A DNA stretch of 64,000 bases from assembly GCA_002309715.1 (NCBI GenBank), contig DBXW01000005.1, positions 248,001 to 312,000 on the forward strand, read 5' to 3'. Numbering within the stretch: the stretch's first letter is position 1; every line of letters begins with the position of its first letter. Of this stretch, positions 36,305-44,722 are shown in pieces. Position numbers and translations under genes: made by a program. The notes beneath the pieces were generated by a model that worked only from the letters and a program-made list of their open reading frames with translations, had not been told where the DNA came from and ran no database searches. Origin of the DNA: Candidatus Avelusimicrobium cornigerorum. Its GTDB lineage: Bacteria; Elusimicrobiota; Elusimicrobia; Elusimicrobiales; Elusimicrobiaceae.

Positions 36305-36600
36305 AAAAGCGCAAAAAACGCGTTTTTATGCAAAAAAAGAAGAACTTGTCAACAGTTTTTTAAAAAACTGTGAAAAAATCACCTAAAAAGGAATAGTTCC
36401 AATTTGCCGTCGGAGAAAAATAAAATTTCCTTGATTTTTTAGCCAAAAAGGATAAGTTATCCACAGAAAAGTTGAGTTATCCACAGCCTTGCCCTTGAAA
36501 ATGGCCTGTTGTTAAAAAAGAGGTTGTTAGAAACTGCTGAAATATAGAGTAAAAGTGGGGGTTATCCACAATTTATCCCCAGTATGTGGATAGTTTGTAT
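36305..36600. other. Candidate chromosomal replication origin (oriC)
   Basis: Non-coding gap. Right part: perfect DnaA boxes TTATCCACA at 36457-36465, 36477-36485 (exactly 20 bp apart) and 36562-36570, a near-match TTATCCCCA at 36573-36581, and an inverted near-match (CTATCCACA on minus) at 36585-36593. Left part (36305-36450) is very A/T-rich with perfect palindromes at 36314-36327 (AAAAACG/CGTTTTT) and 36352-36371 (ACAG-T6-A6-CTGT), a plausible unwinding region. dnaA is not adjacent. A DnaA-titration or regulatory cluster is the main alternative. Confidence 0.55.
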
Positions 36601-36633
36601 AAATAGATTTTTCAGTTAATAGCGAAATTCTTT

Positions 36634-36642
36634 TGCTATAAT
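36634..36642 (+). promoter_or_regulatory. Extended -10 promoter of the second OmpA lipoprotein gene
   Basis: TGC-TATAAT (box 36637-36642), followed by AGGAGG at 36649-36654 and ATG 36662. The same -10 type as the leaderless genes, but with a short leader and ribosome binding site. Confidence 0.6.
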
Positions 36643-36661
36643 AAAACCAGGAGGAATTAGC

Positions 36662-37189
36662 ATGAAAATCAAATCTTTTTTGTTATTATTGAGTGCTCTT
36701 ACTTTGGTGGCTTGTGCGACAAATCAAACTGAGGATGATGACTTTCGCCCGCGCAAAGCCGATCCGGCCATTGCCGAGCAGAAACAACGCAACGAAGTCT
36801 TGGCTAGCCAGCCTGCTAAAAAGTGGGGGAAAACCAAAAAATTGCCGTCTATTACCTATGAGTTTGACTCTGTCCGCCCGCCGGAAAAAGCCTATCCTAT
36901 TTTAGATAAAATTGCGCAAGTGTTGGAAGATGATCCTACGTTACACTTGATTATAGAAGGCCATACGGACGTGTTGGGTTCTCAAGAATATAACTATTGG
37001 TTAGGGGCTTCTCGCGCGGCGGCAATGAAATCTTATTTAGTCAGCCGTGGTGTCAATGCCGAGCGCATTCGCATCCACTCCTACGGTAAAGACCGCCCGA
37101 TTACACTTGACGGTTCTTCCGAAGGCCGTGAAGCCAACCGTCGCGTGGAGTTTAAATTGACTACGCGCAAGTGGCAGTCTATTTACTAA
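36662..37189 (+). CDS. OmpA-family (Pal-like) lipoprotein
   Basis: 175 residues. Lipoprotein signal MKIKSFLLLLSALTLVAC with the lipidated Cys at residue 18, a charged spacer (residues 20-60), and a C-terminal OmpA/Pal peptidoglycan-binding domain: YEFDSVRPPEKAYPIL, IIEGHTDVLGSQEYNYWLG, RAAAMKSYLV, EANRRVEFKL. Probably tethers the outer membrane to peptidoglycan. No tol genes are adjacent. Together with the 21450 gene it shows a diderm envelope. Strong AGGAGG site; followed by a terminator. Confidence 0.9.
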   Translation: MKIKSFLLLLSALTLVACATNQTEDDDFRPRKADPAIAEQKQRNEVLASQPAKKWGKTKKLPSITYEFDSVRPPEKAYPILDKIAQVLEDDPTLHLIIEGHTDVLGSQEYNYWLGASRAAAMKSYLVSRGVNAERIRIHSYGKDRPITLDGSSEGREANRRVEFKLTTRKWQSIY

Positions 37190-37224
37190 TGTTTTGTTGT
37201 AAATAAGGGATATTTACGGTACGA

Positions 37225-37263
37225 AAAACCCGCTCTTTGCGTATGGCAAGGAGCGGGTTTTTT
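37225..37263 (+). terminator. Intrinsic terminator
   Basis: AAAACCCGCTC / GAGCGGGTTTT, 11-bp stem with an internal partly paired loop and T-run, after the OmpA lipoprotein gene. Confidence 0.8.
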
Positions 37264-37281
37264 GTTTGGTTGTTAAGGCTC

Positions 37282-38382
37282 CTAAAAAGTGCGTTCGTAA
37301 AAAGTTTCGCGCGGTGTTTGATCCATATCCGTTACCGTGTAAGGCACTTTGGCAAAGTTAATTTTTGTTAAGTCCACTTTGCGGATGGCCGAGTTATACA
37401 TAGTGCGGTAATAGAAAGCCGGGTGTGTTACATCGGAAACGGCAGTCCATTGTGTGGCACTGGGCATATCGGGTATGTTTTCGCCGGGGGCATATTCGGC
37501 GCCGATAGGCAAATCAAAATTATTTAAGATATGAAAAGCCTGTGTAACGGCCGCGTAGGTATCCGGCGGAACCGGTGCGCTGTGCAAGAAAAAGAACGCC
37601 CGTACCAAGCGAGAGGGCGGTGTTAAATCACCGGGCAGCCCCATTAAATTCGTGCCGCCGCCAAGCGAAAACAAGTGAACATCCCCTATCATTTTATCGG
37701 GGGTTTCCCCACCGGAGAGATGAATATAATTGTTTAAATTAGATTGGTGCCACGGGAAACCCGGCGAATTGGTAAACACGCCCAAATTATTTTCGTAAAT
37801 GTGACGTTCTCCGCGGTTGGTGATTTCCAAAATAACACTTTTGCCCGAGGCATCACTGATGCGCCAATGCCCGGTAGCGTAGTGGCCGCTGGCGTCGGGC
37901 TTGCCGATAGGTATAATTTCAATTTGTTTCAGCCCTTCCAATACTTCGTTTACGTTGGCAAAGTTGGTGAGCATATAGCGCACAAGTTCGCCGTCACTGA
38001 CAGATTTTTTGGCGTGTTTGGCTTGGTAAGGGGTTAAACTGCCATAATGCGAGAAGTAAAAAATTCCTACATTCAGCCCCTTTTCGTTTACACCTTCGGT
38101 GACAAAGCGCGGTTCCACGGTGCTGGCTCCTACGGCCCCATATTTATTATGCCATGTTTTGCCGTTTTCGCCGGTCGGAGTGAGAGCGATATTTTTCATA
38201 CCTTGCGGCATGATAATCAATTTGCTGTTTAGATTGCCGCCTTTCCACTCAATGGTGCGCGCAAGTAGCCGCGTACCGTCTTGTGCTTTGATCGCAATAC
38301 CGGTGCAAGCGTGCGTTTGCGGTGCGCTCAAAAATCCTGCCGCCAACACGGCAAGAAGTATTTTGTAACTTATTCGTTTCAT
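37282..38382 (-). CDS. Exported bile salt hydrolase / penicillin V acylase family amidase
   Basis: 366 residues from ATG 38382, which has AAGGAGG 6 nt upstream. Signal peptide MKRISYKILLAVLAAGFLSAPQTHA; cleavage would expose Cys26 (CTGIAIKAQDG), the Ntn-hydrolase nucleophile, so maturation and export are coupled. Other conserved parts: LLARTIEW, GVFTNSPGFPWHQSNLNNYI with the catalytic Asn region, and LPGDLTPPSRLVRA with the catalytic Arg. The signal peptide and loop pattern fit the Gram-negative cluster of the choloylglycine hydrolase family, which includes bile salt hydrolases, penicillin V acylases and acyl-homoserine-lactone acylases. Substrate cannot be set from sequence; bile salts fit a gut host. 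Confidence 0.88.
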   Translation of the reverse strand: MKRISYKILLAVLAAGFLSAPQTHACTGIAIKAQDGTRLLARTIEWKGGNLNSKLIIMPQGMKNIALTPTGENGKTWHNKYGAVGASTVEPRFVTEGVNEKGLNVGIFYFSHYGSLTPYQAKHAKKSVSDGELVRYMLTNFANVNEVLEGLKQIEIIPIGKPDASGHYATGHWRISDASGKSVILEITNRGERHIYENNLGVFTNSPGFPWHQSNLNNYIHLSGGETPDKMIGDVHLFSLGGGTNLMGLPGDLTPPSRLVRAFFFLHSAPVPPDTYAAVTQAFHILNNFDLPIGAEYAPGENIPDMPSATQWTAVSDVTHPAFYYRTMYNSAIRKVDLTKINFAKVPYTVTDMDQTPRETFYERTF

Positions 38383-38481
38383 ACACAACCTCCTTAAAAG
38401 ATATTTCCATTAGACTATATTTCGTACAAAATCTCTTTCTGTAAAAAGGGTTAGTTTGGGTATAAAGTGAATTTTCTCATA

Positions 38482-38513
38482 AAAAAACCGCCCTCGGACA
38501 GATGGGGGCGGTT
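38482..38513 (-). terminator. Intrinsic terminator of the ankyrin gene
   Basis: Stem AACCGCCC / GGGCGGTT with a 12-nt loop and a seven-base U-tract on the minus strand. Confidence 0.75.
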
Positions 38514-38534
38514 CTTACAAAACTTAATAACGGA

Positions 38535-39077
38535 TTAGCGGTAATACGGTTCGTAGAAAAGGGGTTCTTTGCCTTCCGCGTATTTTGATTTCCGAAGGAT
38601 TTGCAACGCATTAAATCCTTGATTATCCACCGGCCGCACGTCGGCTCCGTTTGAGATAAGCAGCGTCATAACTTCCATATAGCCATAGCGAGCCGCATAC
38701 ATTAAAGCGGTATTACCTGCGTTGGTTTTTATGTTTACATCCGCGCCTTTGCTGATTAAAAACTCTACCATTTCGTAATGCCCTAACAGGGAAGCGGTTA
38801 TTATGGCGGCGGGATTGTTGCCGATACTTGCGTTTAGATCTGCTCCATGCTCATACAAAAGTTCAGCCGCTTCTACGTTGTTTTTTACGGCGGCCACCAT
38901 TAAAGGTGTTTCAAAGCGTGCATTTGTTTCTTCGGGGTCGGCTCCGTTTTCTAACAGCGTACAAACGGTTTGATTATCACCCGCTTCAACAGCCTTGGTC
39001 AGTGCTTGGGCATTTGTATAGGACGGAAACAAAATTCCGGCAGTTAACAATAAAGCCGCTAACATAATTTTTTTCAT
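38535..39077 (-). CDS. Exported ankyrin-repeat protein
   Basis: 180 residues. Signal peptide MKKIMLAALLLTAGILFPSYTNA, then four to five ankyrin repeats of about 33 residues (LLENGADPEETNARFETPLM, LLYEHGADLN, LISKGADVNIKTNAGNTALM, LISNGADVRPVDNQGFNAL). Ankyrin repeats mediate protein binding; being exported, it would act in the periplasm or outside the cell. In host-associated bacteria such proteins may be effectors, but periplasmic housekeeping roles are also known. Promoter carries the shared 15-mer motif. Confidence 0.88.
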   Translation of the reverse strand: MKKIMLAALLLTAGILFPSYTNAQALTKAVEAGDNQTVCTLLENGADPEETNARFETPLMVAAVKNNVEAAELLYEHGADLNASIGNNPAAIITASLLGHYEMVEFLISKGADVNIKTNAGNTALMYAARYGYMEVMTLLISNGADVRPVDNQGFNALQILRKSKYAEGKEPLFYEPYYR

Positions 39078-39134
39078 AAATGTTCCTCGTAAAATTTTTA
39101 TTGTTTGTGGATATAAAAACTCCTTACACTAAAT

Positions 39135-39176
39135 AGTATAAAGTACCAAGCAAGGGGCACAAGGGCCGTTGGACCT
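39135..39176 (-). promoter_or_regulatory. Promoter with the 15-mer motif (copy C)
   Basis: Minus strand: AGGTCCAACGGCCCT (39176-39162), running into TTGTGC (39162-39157), a 16-bp spacer, and -10-like TATACT (39140-39135), ahead of the ankyrin gene at 39077. A related 15-mer, GGGCCTTTTGGGCCT, lies at 39185-39199 in the same gap. Confidence 0.55.
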
Positions 39177-39251
39177 AAATCCCCGGGCCTTTTGGGCCTA
39201 TATTCCTTAATAGTTAGACCATTTAAGGATTGCCGCGTATAGACGGTTTTT

Positions 39252-39260
39252 TGCTATAAT
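39252..39260 (+). promoter_or_regulatory. Extended -10 leaderless promoter of the TPR-SpoIID gene
   Basis: TGC-TATAAT ending at 39260, 7 nt before the ATG at 39268; no ribosome binding site. Confidence 0.6.
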
Positions 39261-39267
39261 TGGGTAT

Positions 39268-41442
39268 ATGGAAAAGAGAGTAATTTTAGGAGTTTTTTTG
39301 TTTTTTTCTTCCGGACTTTTCGTCTATGGACAAGCCGCCGATCAACCCGGCGAGCCGACGGGGTCCGTTACCGTTACTACTAATGACGCCGCCCAACCAA
39401 CCGCCAAATCGGCTTTGGCTGCGGCACGCTTTGAAGGCAATCTTAATCAAGCGGTTTTATATAAAACGGTTTTAGATTATTCCTTGCCGGACGAAATTTC
39501 TACCCTTACCCAAAAATGCGTTTCCACGGGAAGTGACGAGTGTTATATTGCCCTTAAATCGTACGAGAAGGATTCTCAAACGCAAGTAACTGCCGCGGCT
39601 AATTTGGAGTTGGCGGTATTGGCCATGCAGCGTGGACAAATCAAGCAAGCGTTGCGCTATATAGAAAAATCAGCCGAGTTAAACCCGGACGATCCGTTTA
39701 TCCAACTGACACAGGGGTGGCTACTTTTAAGTGCCGGAAAATACAAAAAAGCACGCAAGGCTTTTGAGAATTTATTTTATTTAACGGCTGATTTTGAATA
39801 TGTGTCATCGGCAAAATTAGGGGATGCGTTGGCGTGGTATTTTAGCGGGAATAAAGAGAAGGCCGCCGCCGAACTACAATATCTTTACACGTCAAATCCG
39901 TATGTAATTTCGTTTGTATCGTATATGTTAGGGCGTATCGCAAATGAAATGAAAAATGGCAAAAAATTGGCCCCCGTATTTTTACAACAATCTCTTTCTC
40001 ACGATAAAAATAATTATGCCGCGGCGGAACTGATCGCCAAAATTTCCGAAAAAGAAAAAGATCACTTGCCGGCGTGGCAGTATTATGCCACACTCTACGG
40101 CTTGGATCCCGATAATAAAACATTAGCCAAAAAAGTAAATACCTATTTGCAAGAGTTTGGCGATAAAAGCATTGACTATTTGTTTTATTTGCGTTTAGAG
40201 CAACCGATTGTTCATGTGATGGCTTCCACCAAATCACCGGAAGTGAAAATGGCTTTATATGCCAACCGCTTGCAAGAACCGCAGGAACTCATTTCTGCCT
40301 CGGTGGTTGGTTCAGGCATTGTCATAGCCAGTGACGATAAACTAGGCGAAATTTTACGCGTGCCTTCTTATATTGAAAAAAACATTTCGTTTAATCCCGT
40401 AACATCGGGGGTGGATGTAAAAGATGCACGCGGACATGTGGAATTTTCGGCCAAGCGACCTTTTACGTTGTCTTTGGATAAAGACAAATATACTTTGTTA
40501 GTGCGTAATGTGCGGGCAGAGAATATTTTTGCGGCTAACTTAAGCGATAAGGAACTAAAAGGTTCTTTAACGATTATCCCTACCGAGCACGGATTTAAAC
40601 TGGTCAATAATGTCCGAACGGAAGACTTAATACCGGCCCTTTTGGCTACGCAAGCCAAAAATAGCCGGGAGGCAGCCTCTTTAACGGCCTTGGCCGTCGT
40701 ATTCCGGGCGGCGTTGACGGATGTTGTGCGTGCTAAATCCGACCAACCTTACCATATTACCGATAATGACGATACGTTTCGTTTTGATGGTATAAATTTG
40801 ATTTTCAAAGAGGCGTTAGATGCTTCCAAAAAATCTACTGTTACCAGTTTAACACAAGCCCAAGCCGGCTTTTATGCCGGGTGCGGTATTGTGACGGCAG
40901 ATCGTTTGGAAAACACCGCTTCTAAACCGGGTTATGTTTTCTCACCCGCTAACGTCAGCAAGTACATCTTGTCTAATCCCCCGGCGGATTTATATTCGCG
41001 CCCACAGGATCCCACCCATTGGGCCGGTATTAAATGGATGTATTCTTACGACGCCAAAGAGATTGAAAACCGCTTGTCTTACAAACAAAATATCGGTCGT
41101 TTGCAGGCTATTACTCCGCTTACTTACACGCCTACCGGGCGTGTGTTGACCGTACGTTTTGTGGGCAGCAAAGGCTCTTATGAAACTCAAACTCCGCAAG
41201 AAACTGCATTTATTTTGAGTGCGGGTACCATGCGTTCCAACCTGTTTGATATCGTGCCATTATACAAGGGAAAAAATATCAAAAGTGTCTTGGTACGCGG
41301 TTATGATACGGGGTTAGGTAATGGGCTTTGTTTAAGCGGTGCGGAAGGACTTGCCCGACAAGGTGCGGACTATATGGCCATTATCAAATATTATTTCCCG
41401 CAGGCCCGCATTTTGAATACTGCTACAGGAAAGGTTCACTAA
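39268..41442 (+). CDS. Exported TPR protein with SpoIID/LytB-like domain, catalytic motifs degenerate
   Basis: 724 residues. Signal peptide MEKRVILGVFLFFSSGLFVYGQA. TPR-like helices run from about 100 to 290 (AVLAMQRGQIKQALRYIEKS, LLLSAGKYKKARKAFENL). The C-terminal half resembles SpoIID/LytB, a glycan-strand lytic transglycosylase family: TEDLIPALLATQ, then EAASLTALAVVFRAAL, ending GADYMAIIKYYFPQARIL. The family's catalytic Glu in its V-x-x-E-M motif appears replaced (Thr461-Gln462), and the usual GHGVGMSQ-like segment reads DTGLGNGLCLSG. Glycan binding without cleavage is therefore likely. First of a five-gene run with the glycosyltransferase. Confidence 0.75.
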   Translation: MEKRVILGVFLFFSSGLFVYGQAADQPGEPTGSVTVTTNDAAQPTAKSALAAARFEGNLNQAVLYKTVLDYSLPDEISTLTQKCVSTGSDECYIALKSYEKDSQTQVTAAANLELAVLAMQRGQIKQALRYIEKSAELNPDDPFIQLTQGWLLLSAGKYKKARKAFENLFYLTADFEYVSSAKLGDALAWYFSGNKEKAAAELQYLYTSNPYVISFVSYMLGRIANEMKNGKKLAPVFLQQSLSHDKNNYAAAELIAKISEKEKDHLPAWQYYATLYGLDPDNKTLAKKVNTYLQEFGDKSIDYLFYLRLEQPIVHVMASTKSPEVKMALYANRLQEPQELISASVVGSGIVIASDDKLGEILRVPSYIEKNISFNPVTSGVDVKDARGHVEFSAKRPFTLSLDKDKYTLLVRNVRAENIFAANLSDKELKGSLTIIPTEHGFKLVNNVRTEDLIPALLATQAKNSREAASLTALAVVFRAALTDVVRAKSDQPYHITDNDDTFRFDGINLIFKEALDASKKSTVTSLTQAQAGFYAGCGIVTADRLENTASKPGYVFSPANVSKYILSNPPADLYSRPQDPTHWAGIKWMYSYDAKEIENRLSYKQNIGRLQAITPLTYTPTGRVLTVRFVGSKGSYETQTPQETAFILSAGTMRSNLFDIVPLYKGKNIKSVLVRGYDTGLGNGLCLSGAEGLARQGADYMAIIKYYFPQARILNTATGKVH

Positions 41443-42693
41443 ATGGAAAAAACAAAAATCTTATATTTTATCACCCGTATGGATCAGGGTGGTGCACAAG
41501 CCAGTGTGCTGTATACGATGAAAAACCTTAACAAACAACAGTTTGAAGTGTTTTTGGCTACCGGCCCGGGCGGCCGATTGGATGGGCGTATAAAAGGCGA
41601 TAATACCCACGTGTTTTTTATCACGGCGTTGCGCCATCCGGTTCACATTAAATATATTTTTCACGATTTTTGGGCGTTGCTCCAAATGGGGCGCGTGCTG
41701 CGCCGGGTAAAACCCGATATCGTGCATACCAATGCGCCTAAAGCGGGTGTGTTAGGGCGTTTAGCGGCGCGGATTTTTTGGCGCAAAGCCAAAGTGGTGC
41801 ATACTTTTCACGGGCTTGGATTTGCCAAGGAGCAAGGTGAAAGGCAATTTAAATTTTTTGTAATGGTGGAAAAATTTTGCGCCAAAATGACCGACGTGCT
41901 TGTTTTTGTTTCTCGTAAAAATGCCAGCGAGGCCAAACAGTTGGGTATTGTTAAAAGTGTGCGAACCGAACTCATCCGCGCGGGTATTAACTTTAGTCCC
42001 ATTTTACCGCTAAAATTTGATCCGGTGGCTAAAAAAGCCTCGCTTAAAATTCCGACTAACGCCAAGGTGATTGTGGCACTAGCCAATTTTAAACCGCTAA
42101 AAAACCCCATCCATTTTGTGTTGGCGGCCTATAAAGTGCTTAGCCAAATGAAAAATGTTTATTTCATTTTTACCGGAGAAGGCCCCCTGAAAAAGACGGC
42201 TGAAAATTTAGCCAAAAATTTAAGCATTGAAAAGCAAGTTTTATTCCCCGGTTGGCGCAATGATCCGTTAGAACTTTTGGCCATTGCCGACGTATATGCC
42301 AGTGTGTCTTTGCGGGAAGGTTTGCCAATGTCTCTTTTGGAAGCGATGGCGATGCGTGTACCGGCTGTTTGCTACAATGTAGATGGCATTAGTGAAATTA
42401 TTACCAACAACAAAACCGGTTTTTTGGTACCGGCTAATGATATCAATTTGTTCGCCGAAAAACTCAAAGTACTTTTGCGTCATACGGCCTTGCGTACCCG
42501 TTTTGAAGCGGCCATTGACCACCGTGATTTTTCGGAATTTACCGTTTCTACGATGGTTAAAAAACAAGAACGGTTGTATCGTAGTTTAGTGCCGCCAACC
42601 AAAAAAAACGGCGGTAAACGACGCTTTTTCCGTCGGCGCCGGATGTTTAAAAACCACAACAAAGGGGGGCAACAACGTGGATTACGCCATTAA
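41443..42693 (+). CDS. GT-B glycosyltransferase (GT4-like)
   Basis: 416 residues. Cytoplasmic, using a nucleotide-activated sugar. N-terminal FITRMDQGGAQ is the usual acceptor-side start and TNAPKAGVLGRLAAR is conserved. The C-terminal donor domain has FTGEGPLKKTAE, LFPGWRNDPLELLAIAD and the E-x7-E-like REGLPMSLLEAMA, then GFLVPAND. The C-terminus is very basic (KKNGGKRRFFRRRRMFKNHNKGG), suggesting membrane contact. Starts immediately after the SpoIID-like gene's stop and overlaps the acyl-CoA dehydrogenase by 17 nt. Likely cell-surface polysaccharide or glycolipid synthesis. Confidence 0.9.
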   Translation: MEKTKILYFITRMDQGGAQASVLYTMKNLNKQQFEVFLATGPGGRLDGRIKGDNTHVFFITALRHPVHIKYIFHDFWALLQMGRVLRRVKPDIVHTNAPKAGVLGRLAARIFWRKAKVVHTFHGLGFAKEQGERQFKFFVMVEKFCAKMTDVLVFVSRKNASEAKQLGIVKSVRTELIRAGINFSPILPLKFDPVAKKASLKIPTNAKVIVALANFKPLKNPIHFVLAAYKVLSQMKNVYFIFTGEGPLKKTAENLAKNLSIEKQVLFPGWRNDPLELLAIADVYASVSLREGLPMSLLEAMAMRVPAVCYNVDGISEIITNNKTGFLVPANDINLFAEKLKVLLRHTALRTRFEAAIDHRDFSEFTVSTMVKKQERLYRSLVPPTKKNGGKRRFFRRRRMFKNHNKGGQQRGLRH

Positions 42694-43912
42694 CGAATTG
42701 GAGCGCGAGGTATTAAATACCAGCCGCGAACTTGTGCAGAAAAAAATCAAGCCTTTGCGTGCCGAAATGGACGCGAAAGAGGAATTTTCGTATCAAATGC
42801 TAGACGAGTACCGCAAGTCCGGTATGTTTGGGTTGTGGCTGGCGGAAGAATACGGAGGAATCGGCGGCGGTATTACGTGCTTGGCGCTGTCTTTTGAAGA
42901 ACTCTCCCGCGGGTGTGCGGGACTTGCCCTTACAACGGGAACTTCGGCCCTGGGTGCTATCCCAATGTATCTGGCCGCTACCAAAGAACAACGCGAAAAA
43001 TGGTGCCCCGATTTGGCAAGCGGAAAAAAATTGTGGGCTTTCGCGCTTACCGAACCGGAAGCCGGTTCGGACGCTACTGCTTTAAAAACGACGGCCATTA
43101 AAGACGGTGATTATTACGTGGTCAACGGAACAAAACACTTTATTTCTTCCGGTAAGGAAGCCGATTTTTACACGGTAGCCGTTAACACAAACCCCAGCCG
43201 CGGAGCACGCGGCATTTCACTGCTTGTTATAGAAAAGGGTACCCCCGGTTTTTCATTTGGGAAAAAAGAAGAGAAAATGGGGATCCGTTCTAATCCGACG
43301 TACGAACTTATTTTTGAAAATGTGCGTGTGCCAAAAGAGAATCTGCTGGGTAGCGAAGGCCGTGGGCTATTGTATTTGCAGGAGACGTTGGACTATTCCC
43401 GCCCGGGGGTAGCCGCGCAAGCGGTGGGTATTGCACAGGGGGCGTTAGATGTAACGATCCCGTATTTGCGCACCCGCAAGCAATTCGGGCAGCCGATTAT
43501 TACCTTTCAAGCACTTGGCCATAAAGTAGCCGAGTTAGCCGCCAAAACCGAAGCCGGTCGCGCGCTTGTTTATAATTTAACGCACCGGATGGATGATGAG
43601 TTTTTGCCGGCTGTTAAAAATGCAGTTACCAACGGAACGGTTATACACGATGAACTTAAAAAATTAAAAGGGGCGCGTTGGACTAAATACAGTGCCGAGG
43701 CTAAACTTTTCTGTTCTAACGTGGCTATGGAAGTGGCCGATGAATGTATGACCTTGTGTGGCGGTATTGCGTATATGCGTGATTTCCCGCTGGAAAAATA
43801 TATGCGGGATGCCAAAATTACGCAAATCTACGAAGGTACCGTGCATATTCAGAAGAACGAAATTTTAACGGCCCTTATCAAAGAATATGCCGCTAAAGAA
43901 AGCGAGGAATAA
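42677..43912 (+). CDS. Acyl-CoA dehydrogenase
   Basis: 411 residues. FAD enzyme for alpha,beta-dehydrogenation of acyl-CoA or, with ETF, reduction of enoyl-CoA. Seen: FALTEPEAGSDATALKT, MGIRSNPTYELIFENVRVP, RKQFGQPIITFQALGHK, and the catalytic-base region QIYEGTVHIQKNEI. Slightly longer than typical short-chain enzymes (about 380) because of a charged insert near residues 300-330. GTG start at 42677 with AAAGGGGGG upstream. Directly followed by etfB (1-nt gap) and etfA, a Bcd-EtfBA-type arrangement; chain length and direction are unknown. Confidence 0.92.
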   Translation: MDYAINELEREVLNTSRELVQKKIKPLRAEMDAKEEFSYQMLDEYRKSGMFGLWLAEEYGGIGGGITCLALSFEELSRGCAGLALTTGTSALGAIPMYLAATKEQREKWCPDLASGKKLWAFALTEPEAGSDATALKTTAIKDGDYYVVNGTKHFISSGKEADFYTVAVNTNPSRGARGISLLVIEKGTPGFSFGKKEEKMGIRSNPTYELIFENVRVPKENLLGSEGRGLLYLQETLDYSRPGVAAQAVGIAQGALDVTIPYLRTRKQFGQPIITFQALGHKVAELAAKTEAGRALVYNLTHRMDDEFLPAVKNAVTNGTVIHDELKKLKGARWTKYSAEAKLFCSNVAMEVADECMTLCGGIAYMRDFPLEKYMRDAKITQIYEGTVHIQKNEILTALIKEYAAKESEE

Positions 43913-43913
43913 T

Positions 43914-44711
43914 ATGCATATCGTAACTTGTGTCAAACAAACACCCAAATCTGACAATGTTAAAATTGATCCGGCTACCGGATGTTTGATCCGTTCCGGT
44001 GCACAAAGTGCCATCAACCCGTTTGATGAGTATGCAGTGGAAGAGGCTGTCTTACTCAAAGAGCAATTAGGGGGGCGTGTATCGGCATTGACGATGGGCC
44101 CGTCGCAAGCGCAAGCGGTTCTGTGCGACACAATTGCCCGCGGCGCAGACGATGCCTACCACCTAACGGACAAAGCCTTTGCCGGTTCGGATACGTGGGC
44201 CACCAGTTATGCGTTATCAAAGGGGATAGAAAAAATTAACGCACGTGAGAAAGTAGATTTAGTCATTTGCGGTAAACAAACCAACGACAGTGATACCGGC
44301 CATATCGGTCCGCAAATTTCGGCGTGGCTAAATTGGCCCAATGCCGCGTTTGTTAAAAAAGTAATTTCCGTAGATGAAAAATCAATTCGTGTGGAACGCT
44401 TGACCGAAGATGGGAGTGAAGTGCTGGAGTTACCTTATCCGTGTGTGATTAGTGTGGTCAAAGATATCAACAATCCGCGCGTACGCAGCGTTAAAGGACG
44501 CTTGGCGGCCAAGCGGGCGGATATTACCGAGTGGACAGCGGCTGATATCGGTGCTGACGAAACAAAATTAGGCATAAAAAATTGCCCCACCCGCGTAGTT
44601 AAATCGTTCGTGCCCAAGCGGGAAACAAACGCTGTTCGGGTGGAAGGAAATAATGCCAAAGAACGCGGTGAAAAGTTAGTGGAACTTCTTAAGGAAAACC
44701 ACGTTATTTAA
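43914..44711 (+). CDS. etfB: Electron transfer flavoprotein beta subunit
   Basis: 265 residues from ATG 43914, 1 nt after the dehydrogenase stop, with GAGGAA upstream. Forms the ETF dimer with EtfA and passes electrons to or from the acyl-CoA dehydrogenase. Signatures: VTCVKQTPKSDNVKIDP, INPFDEYAVEEAVLLKE, and GKQTNDSDTGHIGPQISAWL, the nucleotide-binding region. Whether it holds AMP or a bifurcating FAD cannot be settled by eye; the bifurcating group is plausible in an anaerobe. Confidence 0.93.
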   Translation: MHIVTCVKQTPKSDNVKIDPATGCLIRSGAQSAINPFDEYAVEEAVLLKEQLGGRVSALTMGPSQAQAVLCDTIARGADDAYHLTDKAFAGSDTWATSYALSKGIEKINAREKVDLVICGKQTNDSDTGHIGPQISAWLNWPNAAFVKKVISVDEKSIRVERLTEDGSEVLELPYPCVISVVKDINNPRVRSVKGRLAAKRADITEWTAADIGADETKLGIKNCPTRVVKSFVPKRETNAVRVEGNNAKERGEKLVELLKENHVI

Positions 44712-44722
44712 GAGGATGAACT

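Noticed and set aside
36352..36371. 20-bp palindrome read as the terminator of the esterase-like gene
   Set aside because: The stem is almost all A/T and would be a weak terminator; it is better explained as part of the A/T-rich flank of the DnaA-box cluster, though a dual role is possible.
39185..39199. GGGCCTTTTGGGCCT as promoter element of the TPR-SpoIID gene
   Set aside because: It lies about 55 bp upstream of that gene's -10 rather than at -35; it may be a second operator for the divergent ankyrin gene, but evidence is thin.
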